NCBI RefSeq assembly: GCF_900102055.1
Contig: NZ_FNBA01000001.1
Location: 1,203,085-1,267,084 of the forward strand
Source: Ulvibacter litoralis
Lineage (GTDB): Bacteria; Bacteroidota; Bacteroidia; Flavobacteriales; Flavobacteriaceae
DNA: 64,000 bases
Direction: 5' to 3'
Made by a program: the position numbers and the translations under genes. Below are positions 18,240 to 27,327 of this stretch, in pieces; positions within the stretch are counted from its first letter, which is position 1; the number at the start of each line of letters is the position of its first letter. Below the pieces are notes generated by a model. That model was not told where the DNA came from. It did not search any database and saw only the letters and a program-made list of their open reading frames with translations.

Positions 18240-20876
18240 ATGAAAATACGTGAAATAAATGCAATGCGAGGACCCAATTATTGGTCTGTTCGTCGCCATA
18301 AATTAATTGTAATGGTGCTGGATTTAGAAGAGATGGAAGAAAGACCTTCTAATAAAATTGAAGGCTTCAAAGAGCGTCTAGAAACCATGTTCCCTACAAT
18401 GTATAGTCACCGTTGTTCTGTAGGAGAACCCGGCGGGTTTTTCCAACGTGTAGACGATGGTACATGGATGGGGCATATTATTGAGCATATTGCGTTAGAG
18501 ATTCAGACATTGGCGGGTATGGATACTGGCTTCGGAAGAACACGTGGGTATGGAGAAGAGGGCGTTTATAATGTTGTTTTTTCGTATATCGAAGAAAATG
18601 TGGGGCGTTTTGCGGCGGAAGCAAGTGTACGAATTTGTGAAGCCTTAGTTCTTGGAGAAGATTACGATTTGGAGGCAGATATACAAAAAATGCGCGAACT
18701 TCGTGAAGCAGAACGATTGGGACCAAGTACAGGTTCTATTGTTGAGGAAGCTGAAAGCAGAGGGATTCCATGGATTCGTTTAAACAAGTATTCCCTTTGT
18801 CAGTTAGGATATGGTGCCAATCAAAAAAGGATTCAGGCAACAGTTACTAGTGAAACAAGTAGTATTGGGGTAGAACTTGCTTGCGATAAAGAAGATACAA
18901 AATACCTCTTAGAACAAGCTGAAGTAGAAGTGCCAAAAGGCGATATTATAAGTAGAGAAAGTAGTTTAGAAGAAGCCTGTCGTTATGTTGGATATCCTTT
19001 AGTGATAAAACCAATTGATGGAAATCACGGTCGCGGAATTACCGTGGGTATTGAAAACTACGACGAGGCTGTTGTTGCTTTTCACGCCGCAAAAGAGGTG
19101 TCTCGAAGAGTCATCGTAGAAAAATATATTACGGGTGAAGATTATCGCTTGCTTGTTATTAACCATGTGTTAGTTGCAGCAGCCATTCGTACTCCTGCAC
19201 ATGTTATTGGAGATGGTGTTTTGACAGTAAAAGAATTGGTTGATAAAGTAAATGAAGATCCACGTAGAGGGTATGGACATGAAAATGTACTAACCATGAT
19301 TACCATTAACGATCTCACAAAAACAATTATTAAAGACGCCGGCTATACGGAAGATTCGGTATTGCCAAAAGGGGAGCGGCTTATTCTGAAAGATACAGCG
19401 AATTTAAGCACAGGAGGTACAGCAGAAGACATTACCGATATTGTTCATCCTTCTAATGTTTCGATGGCGGAACGAATTTCGAAAATCATCGATTTGGATA
19501 TTTGTGGAATTGATATCATGACTAGTGATATCACCAAGCCTTTGTCTGAAACGGGAGGTGCTGTATTGGAAGTAAATGCAGGACCAGGATTTAGAATGCA
19601 CTTAGCACCAACCACTGGATTGCCTAGAAATGTCGCGGCGCCAGTAGTCGATAAGTTATTCCCAAACAAAGGAGATACGGGACGAATTCCAATCGTAGCC
19701 ATAAGTGGAACCAACGGAAAAACCACAACGACTCGTTTAATCGCCCACATGGCAAAAATGAGCGGATATCGTGTAGGATATACAACGAGTGATGGTGTGT
19801 ATATTCAAAATAGGTTGTTGATGAAAGGAGACTGTACAGGGCCTGCTAGTGCCGAGTTTGTGCTAAAAGATCCAACAGTAAATTTTGCAGTATTAGAATC
19901 GGCTCGTGGTGGCTTATTACGTGCGGGACTTGGCTTTAAAAACTGTGATATTGGAATTGTAACCAACGTAGCAGCAGATCACTTAGGATTAAAAGGAATT
20001 CATACCATTGAACAATTAGCGAAAGTAAAAGGAGTTATCCCAGAAACGGTATTGCCAGATGGTTATGCTATTTTAAATGCCGACGACGACTTAGTGTACG
20101 ACATGAAAAAAGGGATTAACTGTAACCTAGCGTTGTTCTCTATGGATGAAATGAACCCGAGAATACAAGCGCTTCAGAAAATGGGCGGAATTACAGCCGT
20201 TTACGAAAATGGATATGTTACCATTTGTCGCGGTACCTGGAAGATGCGAATTATGAAAGCTGAAAATATTCCGTTAACCTACGGAGGAAAAGCCAAATTT
20301 ATGATTCAAAACGTGCTGCCAGCGATTCTTACCGCAAATATTAGAGGGATTAGCATTGAAGATATGAAAGCAGCATTGGAAACGTTTATTCCTTCAGCTT
20401 CGCAGACGCCTGGTAGGTTGAATATGTTTGAATTTGAAAACTTTACTATTTTATTAGATTATGCTCATAATCCTGCGGGAATGAGAGCGCTTCAAAACTT
20501 TGTAAGTACCATTGATGCAACTGTGAAAGTGGGGATTATTGCCGGAATCGGAGACCGACGCGTAGAAGATAATAATGAAATGGGCGCAATTGCCGCAGAG
20601 ATGTTTGATGAGGTAATTATACGCCAAGACAAGCGTTTACGAGGAAAAACAGAAGAAGAATTAATCAAAATGCTAAACGATGGGATTATGGCGAAAGATC
20701 CTAATAAGAAAACAACCATTATTCCTTCGGAAAAAGAAGCCATCACCTATGCCGTTAACAATGCTAAAAAAGGGTCGTTAATTATTTTATGCAGCGATGT
20801 AATTCCAGATGCTTTAGACTTAGTGATGAAATTTAAAGAACAAGAAGCCAGTGGAGAGGTGGTTTTTGCAAAATAA
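18240..20876 (+). CDS. cphA: Cyanophycin synthetase
   Basis: ATP-dependent ligase of 878 residues that alternately adds L-Asp to the backbone and L-Arg to the side chain of cyanophycin, a nitrogen and carbon reserve polymer deposited as cytoplasmic granules. The N-terminal domain (1-about 160) is typical of CphA1. The ATP-grasp domain (about 210-480) has GNHGRGITVG (261-270) and metal-binding LEVNAGPGF near 443-451. The Mur-ligase-like domain (about 485-878) has an intact P-loop GTNGKTTTTR (490-499). Both active centres look complete, arguing against the degenerate CphA2 type. A strong terminator follows at 20904. Confidence 0.96.
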   Translation: MKIREINAMRGPNYWSVRRHKLIVMVLDLEEMEERPSNKIEGFKERLETMFPTMYSHRCSVGEPGGFFQRVDDGTWMGHIIEHIALEIQTLAGMDTGFGRTRGYGEEGVYNVVFSYIEENVGRFAAEASVRICEALVLGEDYDLEADIQKMRELREAERLGPSTGSIVEEAESRGIPWIRLNKYSLCQLGYGANQKRIQATVTSETSSIGVELACDKEDTKYLLEQAEVEVPKGDIISRESSLEEACRYVGYPLVIKPIDGNHGRGITVGIENYDEAVVAFHAAKEVSRRVIVEKYITGEDYRLLVINHVLVAAAIRTPAHVIGDGVLTVKELVDKVNEDPRRGYGHENVLTMITINDLTKTIIKDAGYTEDSVLPKGERLILKDTANLSTGGTAEDITDIVHPSNVSMAERISKIIDLDICGIDIMTSDITKPLSETGGAVLEVNAGPGFRMHLAPTTGLPRNVAAPVVDKLFPNKGDTGRIPIVAISGTNGKTTTTRLIAHMAKMSGYRVGYTTSDGVYIQNRLLMKGDCTGPASAEFVLKDPTVNFAVLESARGGLLRAGLGFKNCDIGIVTNVAADHLGLKGIHTIEQLAKVKGVIPETVLPDGYAILNADDDLVYDMKKGINCNLALFSMDEMNPRIQALQKMGGITAVYENGYVTICRGTWKMRIMKAENIPLTYGGKAKFMIQNVLPAILTANIRGISIEDMKAALETFIPSASQTPGRLNMFEFENFTILLDYAHNPAGMRALQNFVSTIDATVKVGIIAGIGDRRVEDNNEMGAIAAEMFDEVIIRQDKRLRGKTEEELIKMLNDGIMAKDPNKKTTIIPSEKEAITYAVNNAKKGSLIILCSDVIPDALDLVMKFKEQEASGEVVFAK

Positions 20877-20903
20877 ACCTTTTTGAAAACAATTTATAGT
20901 ATT

Positions 20904-20933
20904 AAAAAGCCGCCTGGAGAAGCGGCTTTTTTG
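20904..20933 (+). terminator. Rho-independent terminator of cphA
   Basis: AAAAAGCCGC (20904-20913) pairs with GCGGCTTTTT (20922-20931) around an 8-nt loop and ends in a T-run, 27 bp after the cphA stop. A classic intrinsic terminator. Confidence 0.9.
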
Positions 20934-21329
20934 ATTTAATAAACTAAACTAAATACCTTTCAATAAATTATTGAATCTAGTCAAATGTATGATTCATAAA
21001 TTGTTACTAAGTTGTCTTATTGTTATGAATGGGTTATGAAAATAGAAAAGCCACCACAGATGTGGTGACTTTTCGCCCCAAATTTGATCGATAACCTAAG
21101 TCATCAACCTACTTATGTCTAGTAAAATTAATAAAAAAATTGGTTGAAACTATAATTGTAAGAACATCCCTACTAATAACTTGTAGGGGTTATTTGTTAA
21201 TTTTCAATACTTGAGAACACATAGTAGTTGTTTTAGTCTCAGAATTAGAAGAAGAAAACAGTTAAATAAAAGTGAATGTTCTTTTCAAAAAAATGAAACG
21301 CACTACCTTTAAAAAAAAGTTGCATTTTC
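20934..21329. other. Long intergenic region with a second hairpin
   Basis: No gene is supported here. AAAAG plus CACCAC (21046-21057) can pair with GTGGTG plus CTTTT (21062-21073), a terminator-like hairpin with one mismatch, although no gene ends before it. A weaker CCCTAC/GTAGGG stem lies at 21168-21188. A short transcript between 20934 and 21073 is possible but unproven. I see no clear promoter for the metallophosphoesterase. Confidence 0.4.
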
Positions 21330-22562
21330 ATGGGAGTACGTCTCATTATTTTTATTACCATTCTTATTTTATTAGATCTGTACGCCTTTCAGGCGATTCG
21401 GACATTTTCAAAAAATCAGTGGGTATTTTGGGTTTATGTTTTGTTGTCGATTGCAGTTTTGGCTTACCTAGTGTATGCTTTTTTGGTGTACGATAGAAGT
21501 GTAGGACCTACCTCTGGAAGTTTACAAGTTGCAGGAATTTTCCTGTTGTTTTTCGTGCCAAAACTCGTTTTATTAGTTTTCATGTTTGGGGAAGATATCA
21601 CACGCGTATTTTTGGGTGGGTATAACTACCTGGCATCAAATAATACAACCGAGTACATTCCGTCAAGACGTAAGTTTGTAAGTCAGTTGGCGATTGGTGC
21701 AGCGGCAATTCCTTTTGCTTCATTAGTCTACGGAATGGTGAAAGGAAAGTATAATTATAAAGTGCTGACACATACCCTTTATTTTGATGACTTACCAGAT
21801 GCCTTTGATGGTTTTAGAGTGACTCAGATAAGTGATATCCATTCGGGAAGCTTTGATGCACCTGAAAAAATTGAATACGCCATCGACTTAATCAATGAGC
21901 AAGAAACCGATCTTTTAGTGTTTACAGGCGATATTGTAAATACAAAAGCGGAAGAGATGGATCCTTGGATTTCTACCTTCAAGCGATTAAAAACACCCGA
22001 GTTTGGAAAGTACTCCATTTTAGGGAATCACGATTATGGGGAGTATGTTAGTTGGCCTTCCGAAGAAGCAAAAGCTGCTAATTTTAAAGGGATAAAAGAC
22101 ATTCATAAAAAAATAGATTTTACGTTATTGCTCAATGAAAATCGTTTTATCGAAAAAGAAGGAGAACGCCTTGCTTTAATTGGAGTAGAGAACTGGGGAC
22201 ATAACTTTAAACAAGCGGGCGATTTAGCAAAAGCTTCCGAAGCAACCCTACAAAAAGACTTTAAAATTTTACTCAGTCACGATCCGAGTCATTGGGAGTA
22301 CGAAGTAAAAAATAACGACCACAACTATCACCTTACCTTAAGTGGACATACCCACGGATTTCAATTTGGAATCGAAATTCCAGGTTTTTTAAAATGGAGT
22401 CCTGTGCAATATGTGTACAAACATTGGGCGGGAGTGTATAAAGAAGTGGGACGCTATATAAATGTAAATAGAGGTTTTGGTTTTCATGCGTATCCAGGAC
22501 GGGTGGGAATTTGGCCAGAAATTACAGTAATTGAACTTAAAAAGAAGCGTACTACAACTTAA
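21330..22562 (+). CDS. Membrane-anchored metallophosphoesterase
   Basis: A calcineurin-like phosphoesterase of 410 residues. The first ~110 residues hold three to four hydrophobic helices, and a further hydrophobic stretch precedes the catalytic domain. The two-metal site is complete: DIHSG, TGDIVN, GNHDYG, LLSHDPSH and GHTHGF. It resembles the YkuE-like group of membrane phosphoesterases. The substrate is unknown; lipid phosphates or nucleotides are possible. The ATG at 21330 is used because it precedes the first membrane helix. A thioredoxin-like gene follows 54 bp later on the same strand with its own -7-like element. Confidence 0.9.
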   Translation: MGVRLIIFITILILLDLYAFQAIRTFSKNQWVFWVYVLLSIAVLAYLVYAFLVYDRSVGPTSGSLQVAGIFLLFFVPKLVLLVFMFGEDITRVFLGGYNYLASNNTTEYIPSRRKFVSQLAIGAAAIPFASLVYGMVKGKYNYKVLTHTLYFDDLPDAFDGFRVTQISDIHSGSFDAPEKIEYAIDLINEQETDLLVFTGDIVNTKAEEMDPWISTFKRLKTPEFGKYSILGNHDYGEYVSWPSEEAKAANFKGIKDIHKKIDFTLLLNENRFIEKEGERLALIGVENWGHNFKQAGDLAKASEATLQKDFKILLSHDPSHWEYEVKNNDHNYHLTLSGHTHGFQFGIEIPGFLKWSPVQYVYKHWAGVYKEVGRYINVNRGFGFHAYPGRVGIWPEITVIELKKKRTTT

Positions 22563-22576
22563 TTGCAAGGAAATGC

Positions 22577-22584
22577 TATATTTG
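22577..22584 (+). promoter_or_regulatory. Putative -7 element of the thioredoxin-like gene
   Basis: TATATTTG exactly matches the TAnnTTTG consensus, 32 bp before the ATG at 22617. The expected -33 TTTG is not seen about 19 bp upstream, so the promoter is weak or relies on an alternative -33. Confidence 0.45.
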
Positions 22585-22616
22585 TAGTACTAATGCTCAA
22601 GTAATACTTTAGATAC

Positions 22617-22913
22617 ATGTCAAAGTTTGGAGAATTAATTGAAACCCGAGTTCCGGTTTTATTAGATTTTTATGCAGATTGGGATGAAGCCTGTAAAGGA
22701 ATGCACCCAGTTTTACGCGATGTTGCCGCCGCACTTGGCGACAAGGCGCGTGTGATAAAAATTGACGTAGATAAAAATCAGCAACTTGCCGAAGCCCTTC
22801 GTGTAAAAGGACTTCCAACACTTATGATCTATAAAAATGGCGAGATGAAATGGCGCCAAAGTGGAGAGCAGGATGCAAATACCTTAATCGGTTTGGTAAA
22901 AGAATACGTCTAG
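22617..22913 (+). CDS. Thioredoxin-fold protein with one active-site Cys
   Basis: A 98-residue, single-domain thioredoxin-fold protein. The usual WCGPC is replaced by WDEAC: the nucleophilic first Cys is Asp23, while the resolving Cys26 is kept. The cis-proline loop LPTLMIY and the strand KIDVDKN are normal. It cannot carry out standard dithiol exchange; monothiol chemistry, chaperone or adaptor roles are possible. No signal peptide is seen. It ends 3 bp from the convergent polysaccharide deacetylase. Confidence 0.88.
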   Translation: MSKFGELIETRVPVLLDFYADWDEACKGMHPVLRDVAAALGDKARVIKIDVDKNQQLAEALRVKGLPTLMIYKNGEMKWRQSGEQDANTLIGLVKEYV

Positions 22914-22916
22914 GTT

Positions 22917-23564
22917 TTAAATAGCCTCACACTTTAACCCTTTTTCAGAAATGTACTGAAGCACTTTTGGTAGCACATACCGAAGGTTTTTTTCTGCTTT
23001 TAAACTATCGTGAAACACAACTATATTTCCAGCTTGTATGTTTTTTAATACATTCTGAAGACATTTTTCTTCGGAAACTTCTGCGTCATAATCATAGCTT
23101 AGCAGGCTCCACATAATAATTGTATGGCCTTTTTTCTGAAGCTTTTTTGCTTGCTTCGAACGAAGTTTTCCATAGGGTGGACGAAACAAGTTTGTGTCTC
23201 CTTTGGAAAGTTGTTGGTTGTAACTTTTCAGAAGAGTATCACACTTTGAAGCATCTTCAATATACTTTGAAAGTTCCGTTTTCCAACCATTACAATGTGT
23301 ATAGGTGTGATTCCCTACGGAATGACCTTCAGAAAGAATATCAGAAAAAATAGTGGGATGTTTCCGAATATTATCGCCAATACAAAAGAACGTGGCTTTG
23401 GCTTGGTGTTCTTTTAACTGCTGAAGCACCCAAGGTGTTACTTCAGGAATGGGGCCATCGTCAAAAGTAAGATACACGGCATCTGAAGCATTTGGAAACG
23501 CCCAAACGCGCTTCGGATAAATCCAAGAAGCAAGTTTGGGCGTTGTTACCAAATTTAGTTTCAA
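22917..23564 (-). CDS. Polysaccharide deacetylase (NodB homology)
   Basis: Carbohydrate esterase 4-type deacetylase, 215 residues. The NodB motifs are in order: TFDDGP with catalytic and metal-binding Asp, the metal pair HxxxH in NHTYTH, RPPYG, and a C-terminal VFHDS. No clear signal peptide is seen, although the N-terminus could associate with the envelope. It probably removes N-acetyl groups from peptidoglycan or a surface glycan. It starts 5 bp after the GT117/DUF2723 gene stop, so the two are co-transcribed. A paralogue with a membrane anchor sits in the flexirubin operon (48491-49267). Confidence 0.92.
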   Translation of the reverse strand: MKLNLVTTPKLASWIYPKRVWAFPNASDAVYLTFDDGPIPEVTPWVLQQLKEHQAKATFFCIGDNIRKHPTIFSDILSEGHSVGNHTYTHCNGWKTELSKYIEDASKCDTLLKSYNQQLSKGDTNLFRPPYGKLRSKQAKKLQKKGHTIIMWSLLSYDYDAEVSEEKCLQNVLKNIQAGNIVVFHDSLKAEKNLRYVLPKVLQYISEKGLKCEAI

Positions 23565-23569
23565 CCTGT

Positions 23570-26500
23570 TTAATTTAAAGGTGTTTCTTCAACCGCATCT
23601 AACAGTGTAGAATCGAATGGAATCTCGGGGGTTGAATCTTGTTGTTGTAAATCTCTATCCACATCTACCTTTTCGTTGTCCGAATAGAAGTGACGGAAGA
23701 GTAATAAATACCCGTTAAATTTATCGGCTTCCTTACGAGCAATTTCTTCGCTGTCTTTCATAATTAATACGTCGATTAAGCCTCTATAGCGTTCCATGTC
23801 ACTAATAATTTCATCGGCAATTGCGTATTGTTGTTGTACTTTCATACCGCTGTAATACGTAAGTTTTTCTTGGTATTTTCTAGCGACATCTTCGTATACT
23901 TTTCTGGCTTTTTCTGGCTTGTCAACTTCGTAATACCCAAGAACAAACGGTTCTAAAAGAGAATAGTATTCAAACATATCTACCGGCATTTTTTCCATTG
24001 CCACATCTAATATGTTCTCTGCTTTTTCCTTTTTACCTTCATTGATAAGAGTTTCGGCAAGGCGTGCTAAATTACTACGGTAGGTAATTCCATTTCGACG
24101 TGTTTCTACATCGTGATAAATGTCTGGGCTACCACTATTCCCCCAATCCCAATCCATAACGATATCGTACATTTTATCGGCGTCAACACGGCCCATATCA
24201 AATGGGTTACGAGGATTTACAGGAGTGCGAATAGGGACTAATTTGTAAACAACACCTTCCAGTTGAAGGTAGTCCTTCATCCATAAATAGTCGTCGTCTC
24301 CAAAGCTTCCACCACTAAAATAGATAGGGCGTTCCCAGTTGTTATTTGCGATAATATCGAGCATTAACAGGCGGTTTTTATAAATGAAATCACCTTTCAG
24401 CTTGATGTCAATATACGGTACAATTTTATCGGCGTCTTTTTCAGAAACAATTCCATTTTTAAGCACTGATTCTTTGTTTACAGGAACTCTAATTATTTTT
24501 GAAGGGAATGAATTTGCAAAAATACCGCTGTTTAATTCAACTTTGGTTACAGGGCTATCGTCTGCCACCCATTTCATCCATGTTTTGATGTCTATGGTAT
24601 CTTGTTTGGTTTCTTGATATGCAATGTAGTCTCGCGTTCCAAATCGATACTTTTCGTGCGTCAGTTGCGACGGAATAGGATCACTAGTGTACGCTTTTTT
24701 CTTCATGTCGTCAATATACCAATCGGTAGCAAAAAGACTTGTGTTTATAACGCGTACATCTTGTCTGTAGCCTTCAATACCTTGTGCGTACCATAGTGCA
24801 AAGGTGTCGTTGTCGCCAATGGTAAACAGAATGGCATTTTCATCGCACGAATCTAAATACATTTTTGCCATAGATTGTGCAGTGTATCTACCAGATCTAT
24901 CGTGGTCGTCCCAGTTTTGAGTTGCTAATAATACAGGAGCGGCAAGAGCCGTGGCAATAAGTACTGTTGGAATTGCAATTTTCGGCTTTATATAGTCTTT
25001 TAACATGTCGTATAGTGCATAGACTCCAAAACCAATCCAGATAGCAAATACATAAAATGAACCTACTAAGGCGTAATCTCTTTCTCTTGGTTCGAAAGGT
25101 CGCTCGTTGAGGTATACTTTTAAGGCAAGCCCCATAAATAGGAAGAGAACCATGAGTACCCAGAAATTTTTCCGATCACTTTTAAAATGAAATACGAGAC
25201 CTAGAATACCAATAATGAGTGGTAAAAAGTAATATGTATTTCGAGCCTTGTTGTATTTTGCGTCACTAGGAAGGTTTTCTTGTGTTCCTAAGCGAACTTC
25301 ATCAATAGGTTTGATGCCACTCAACCAGTTTCCGTGTTGATTGGTGTATTGCCCTTGAATGTCGTCTTGTCTTCCTGTGAAATTCCACATAAAATAACGC
25401 CAATACATATACCCAAACTGGAACTCGAACATGAATTCCATGTTTTGTAAGAATGAAGGTTTTTCAATATTTAGAAAAGGTCCGAAGTCTCGCATAAAGG
25501 CATCGTAATCTTCACTATCGACAAGACCTTCGTTATAGGCTTGTTTAAACTTATTCACTTCATCAATCAGGCGAGATTCTCCGAGATAGTCTCTTTTAAT
25601 GGTGAAATCTAATCCGTTGGTAAACTCTAAGTAGTTTTTCGCATTTTCGGTGCTCCACATCCTTGGTAAAAAGGCTTTGTGGTTGTTGTCGAAATTTTGA
25701 ATCGCGTTTTTATATTCGTTTACAATAATGTATTTCCCTGTTTTTTCGTCTTTTTCGTATTTCGGTTTGTCGTCTTTATAAGGGCTGTCAAGATCTAGTC
25801 CTGAGTAAGCTTCCGTAAAGAGCGGTCCGTAAAACAGGTGTGTTTCAGGATATTGTTCACGGTTGTAGTATGCTAATAACTCACGTGCGTTGTTTGGGTT
25901 ATTTTCATTAATTACTGTCCCAGCGTTTGCTCTAATTGGAAGCATTAGCCAACTAGAAAATCCGATTAGGATGAATAAAACACATAAAACAAGTGTGTTT
26001 AATTGAGTATAGTTTTTCTTACGCGTGAACTTCAGTAAGGAGTAGGCAAGCGCAACAAACAATATTCCTGCGATAATGGTTCCTGAATTGAAAGGCATTC
26101 CAATGTTGTTTACGAAAAATAATTCCGTAGCACTAAAAAACTTCATCGTCATTGGAAGTAAAAACTTGAAGATGAAAAGCAAAACAGCTACCGTAACTAC
26201 ATTCGCAACTATGAAATTTTTAACAGTGACCGTTTTGTAGTTTTTAAAAAAGTACAGAAACCCAATAGCAGGAATGGTTAATAACCCTAAAAAGTGAACT
26301 CCGAATGATAGTCCGACCACAAAAGCAATTAGAATAAGCCAACGATCGCCACGAGGGGTGTTCATTTCACGTTCCCAGCGTAGAGCAACATAAAATAGCA
26401 CAGCCATAATAAAGGTGGCCATGGCGTATACTTCTGCTTCTACGGCATTAAACCAGAAACTATCGGTGAATGTAAACGCTAACGAACCTATTGCCGCACT

Positions 26501-26869
26501 ACCTAAGATGGCAATTTGATTGTTTTTGGTAAGTTCCGTTTGTTTTGAAATGATATTGGTAAGCAAAATGGTAATAGACCAAAACATAAAAAGAATGGTA
26601 AATGCACTTGCAAAAACAGACATTAAATTTATGGTAAGGGCAATATTTGACGCTTCAATCGCGAAAATGGAGAAAAAAGCCCCTAAAATTTGGTACAAGG
26701 GTGCTCCTGGAGGATGTCCAACCTCTAAGTTACTGGCTGTCGTAATGTATTCGCCAGCATCCCAGAAACTAGCGGTAGGCTCTACAGTTAACCAGAAGGT
26801 AATGAGGGCGATGGCAAAGACCGACCACCCTAAAATATTATTCCATTTTTTAAAGTTAAAGGAACCCAT
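23570..26869 (-). CDS. GT117/DUF2723 membrane protein
   Basis: A 1099-residue integral membrane protein. The first ~340 residues hold about ten hydrophobic helices, beginning NILGWSVFAIALITFW. A short conserved TASFWDAGEYI block just after the first helix is typical of DUF2723, a family placed with GT-C O-mannosyltransferases (GT117). A second membrane block (about 550-670) precedes a large soluble region and a C-terminal TPR-like helical part. It probably transfers a sugar from a lipid carrier to protein or glycan in the envelope. The ATG at 26869 is preferred over a TTG four codons upstream. Confidence 0.88.
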   Translation of the reverse strand: MGSFNFKKWNNILGWSVFAIALITFWLTVEPTASFWDAGEYITTASNLEVGHPPGAPLYQILGAFFSIFAIEASNIALTINLMSVFASAFTILFMFWSITILLTNIISKQTELTKNNQIAILGSAAIGSLAFTFTDSFWFNAVEAEVYAMATFIMAVLFYVALRWEREMNTPRGDRWLILIAFVVGLSFGVHFLGLLTIPAIGFLYFFKNYKTVTVKNFIVANVVTVAVLLFIFKFLLPMTMKFFSATELFFVNNIGMPFNSGTIIAGILFVALAYSLLKFTRKKNYTQLNTLVLCVLFILIGFSSWLMLPIRANAGTVINENNPNNARELLAYYNREQYPETHLFYGPLFTEAYSGLDLDSPYKDDKPKYEKDEKTGKYIIVNEYKNAIQNFDNNHKAFLPRMWSTENAKNYLEFTNGLDFTIKRDYLGESRLIDEVNKFKQAYNEGLVDSEDYDAFMRDFGPFLNIEKPSFLQNMEFMFEFQFGYMYWRYFMWNFTGRQDDIQGQYTNQHGNWLSGIKPIDEVRLGTQENLPSDAKYNKARNTYYFLPLIIGILGLVFHFKSDRKNFWVLMVLFLFMGLALKVYLNERPFEPRERDYALVGSFYVFAIWIGFGVYALYDMLKDYIKPKIAIPTVLIATALAAPVLLATQNWDDHDRSGRYTAQSMAKMYLDSCDENAILFTIGDNDTFALWYAQGIEGYRQDVRVINTSLFATDWYIDDMKKKAYTSDPIPSQLTHEKYRFGTRDYIAYQETKQDTIDIKTWMKWVADDSPVTKVELNSGIFANSFPSKIIRVPVNKESVLKNGIVSEKDADKIVPYIDIKLKGDFIYKNRLLMLDIIANNNWERPIYFSGGSFGDDDYLWMKDYLQLEGVVYKLVPIRTPVNPRNPFDMGRVDADKMYDIVMDWDWGNSGSPDIYHDVETRRNGITYRSNLARLAETLINEGKKEKAENILDVAMEKMPVDMFEYYSLLEPFVLGYYEVDKPEKARKVYEDVARKYQEKLTYYSGMKVQQQYAIADEIISDMERYRGLIDVLIMKDSEEIARKEADKFNGYLLLFRHFYSDNEKVDVDRDLQQQDSTPEIPFDSTLLDAVEETPLN

Positions 26870-27004
26870 ATATGCTTTCAATTTTAATTGAGGCGAATTT
26901 ACTAATAATTAAAAATAGTTAGCCTATTAAATAGTGGTAACGTGCTTTATAGCGTGTTATTTTATTCTTAAAAGTAAACAAAGAAAATTTTTTAGTAAAA
27001 AATG

Positions 27005-27035
27005 TTTGCACAAAACAAAGTTTCTATTAAATTTG
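27005..27035 (+). promoter_or_regulatory. Bacteroidota promoter of tRNA-Gln
   Basis: TTTG (27005-27008), 19 bp, then TAAATTTG (27028-27035): a full match to the -33 TTTG / -7 TAnnTTTG promoter of Bacteroidota. Transcription would start around 27041-27043, about ten bases before the tRNA. Confidence 0.85.
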
Positions 27036-27052
27036 CATCCGCATTAAGGTAT

Positions 27053-27125
27053 TGGCCCATGGTGTAACTGGCAACACGTCTGTTTTTGGTATAGAAGAGT
27101 CTAGGTTCGAGCCCTAGTGGGCCAA
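27053..27125 (+). tRNA. trnQ: tRNA-Gln (anticodon UUG)
   Basis: A 73-nt cloverleaf. The acceptor TGGCCCA (27053-27059) pairs with TGGGCCA (27118-27124) and A27125 is the discriminator. The anticodon stem TCTGT/ATAGA encloses the loop TTTTGGT with anticodon TTG at 27086-27088. The T arm is CTAGG, TTCGAGC, CCTAG. The CCA end is not encoded. It is a single tRNA with its own promoter and terminator. Confidence 0.96.
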
Positions 27126-27133
27126 CAAAAATT

Positions 27134-27164
27134 AAATCCCGATCGAAACGATCGGGATTTTTTT
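27134..27164 (+). terminator. Rho-independent terminator of tRNA-Gln
   Basis: AAATCCCGATCG (27134-27145) pairs perfectly with CGATCGGGATTT (27149-27160) around an AAA loop and is followed by more Ts. Confidence 0.93.
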
Positions 27165-27327
27165 GTTTAGTGCAAATACAAAATAGGCTACTTACCTGAC
27201 AGTTAAATCTTTAAAAGCAGCTATTTTTTTTAGAGAAAAATTTAAGGCTTTTTCCCGTTTCCCAAACTTCATCCTTTGTAGATAATTTTCTTATGTTTAC
27301 TCCTACAAACACCTAAACATATTGATA

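Noticed and set aside
21272-21496. Upstream frame overlapping the metallophosphoesterase start
   Set aside because: Out of frame with the membrane-anchored N-terminus and without support; the ATG at 21330 is better.
27053-27125. tRNA as a phage or island attachment site
   Set aside because: No integrase gene lies nearby and no copy of the tRNA 3' end was noticed elsewhere in the window.
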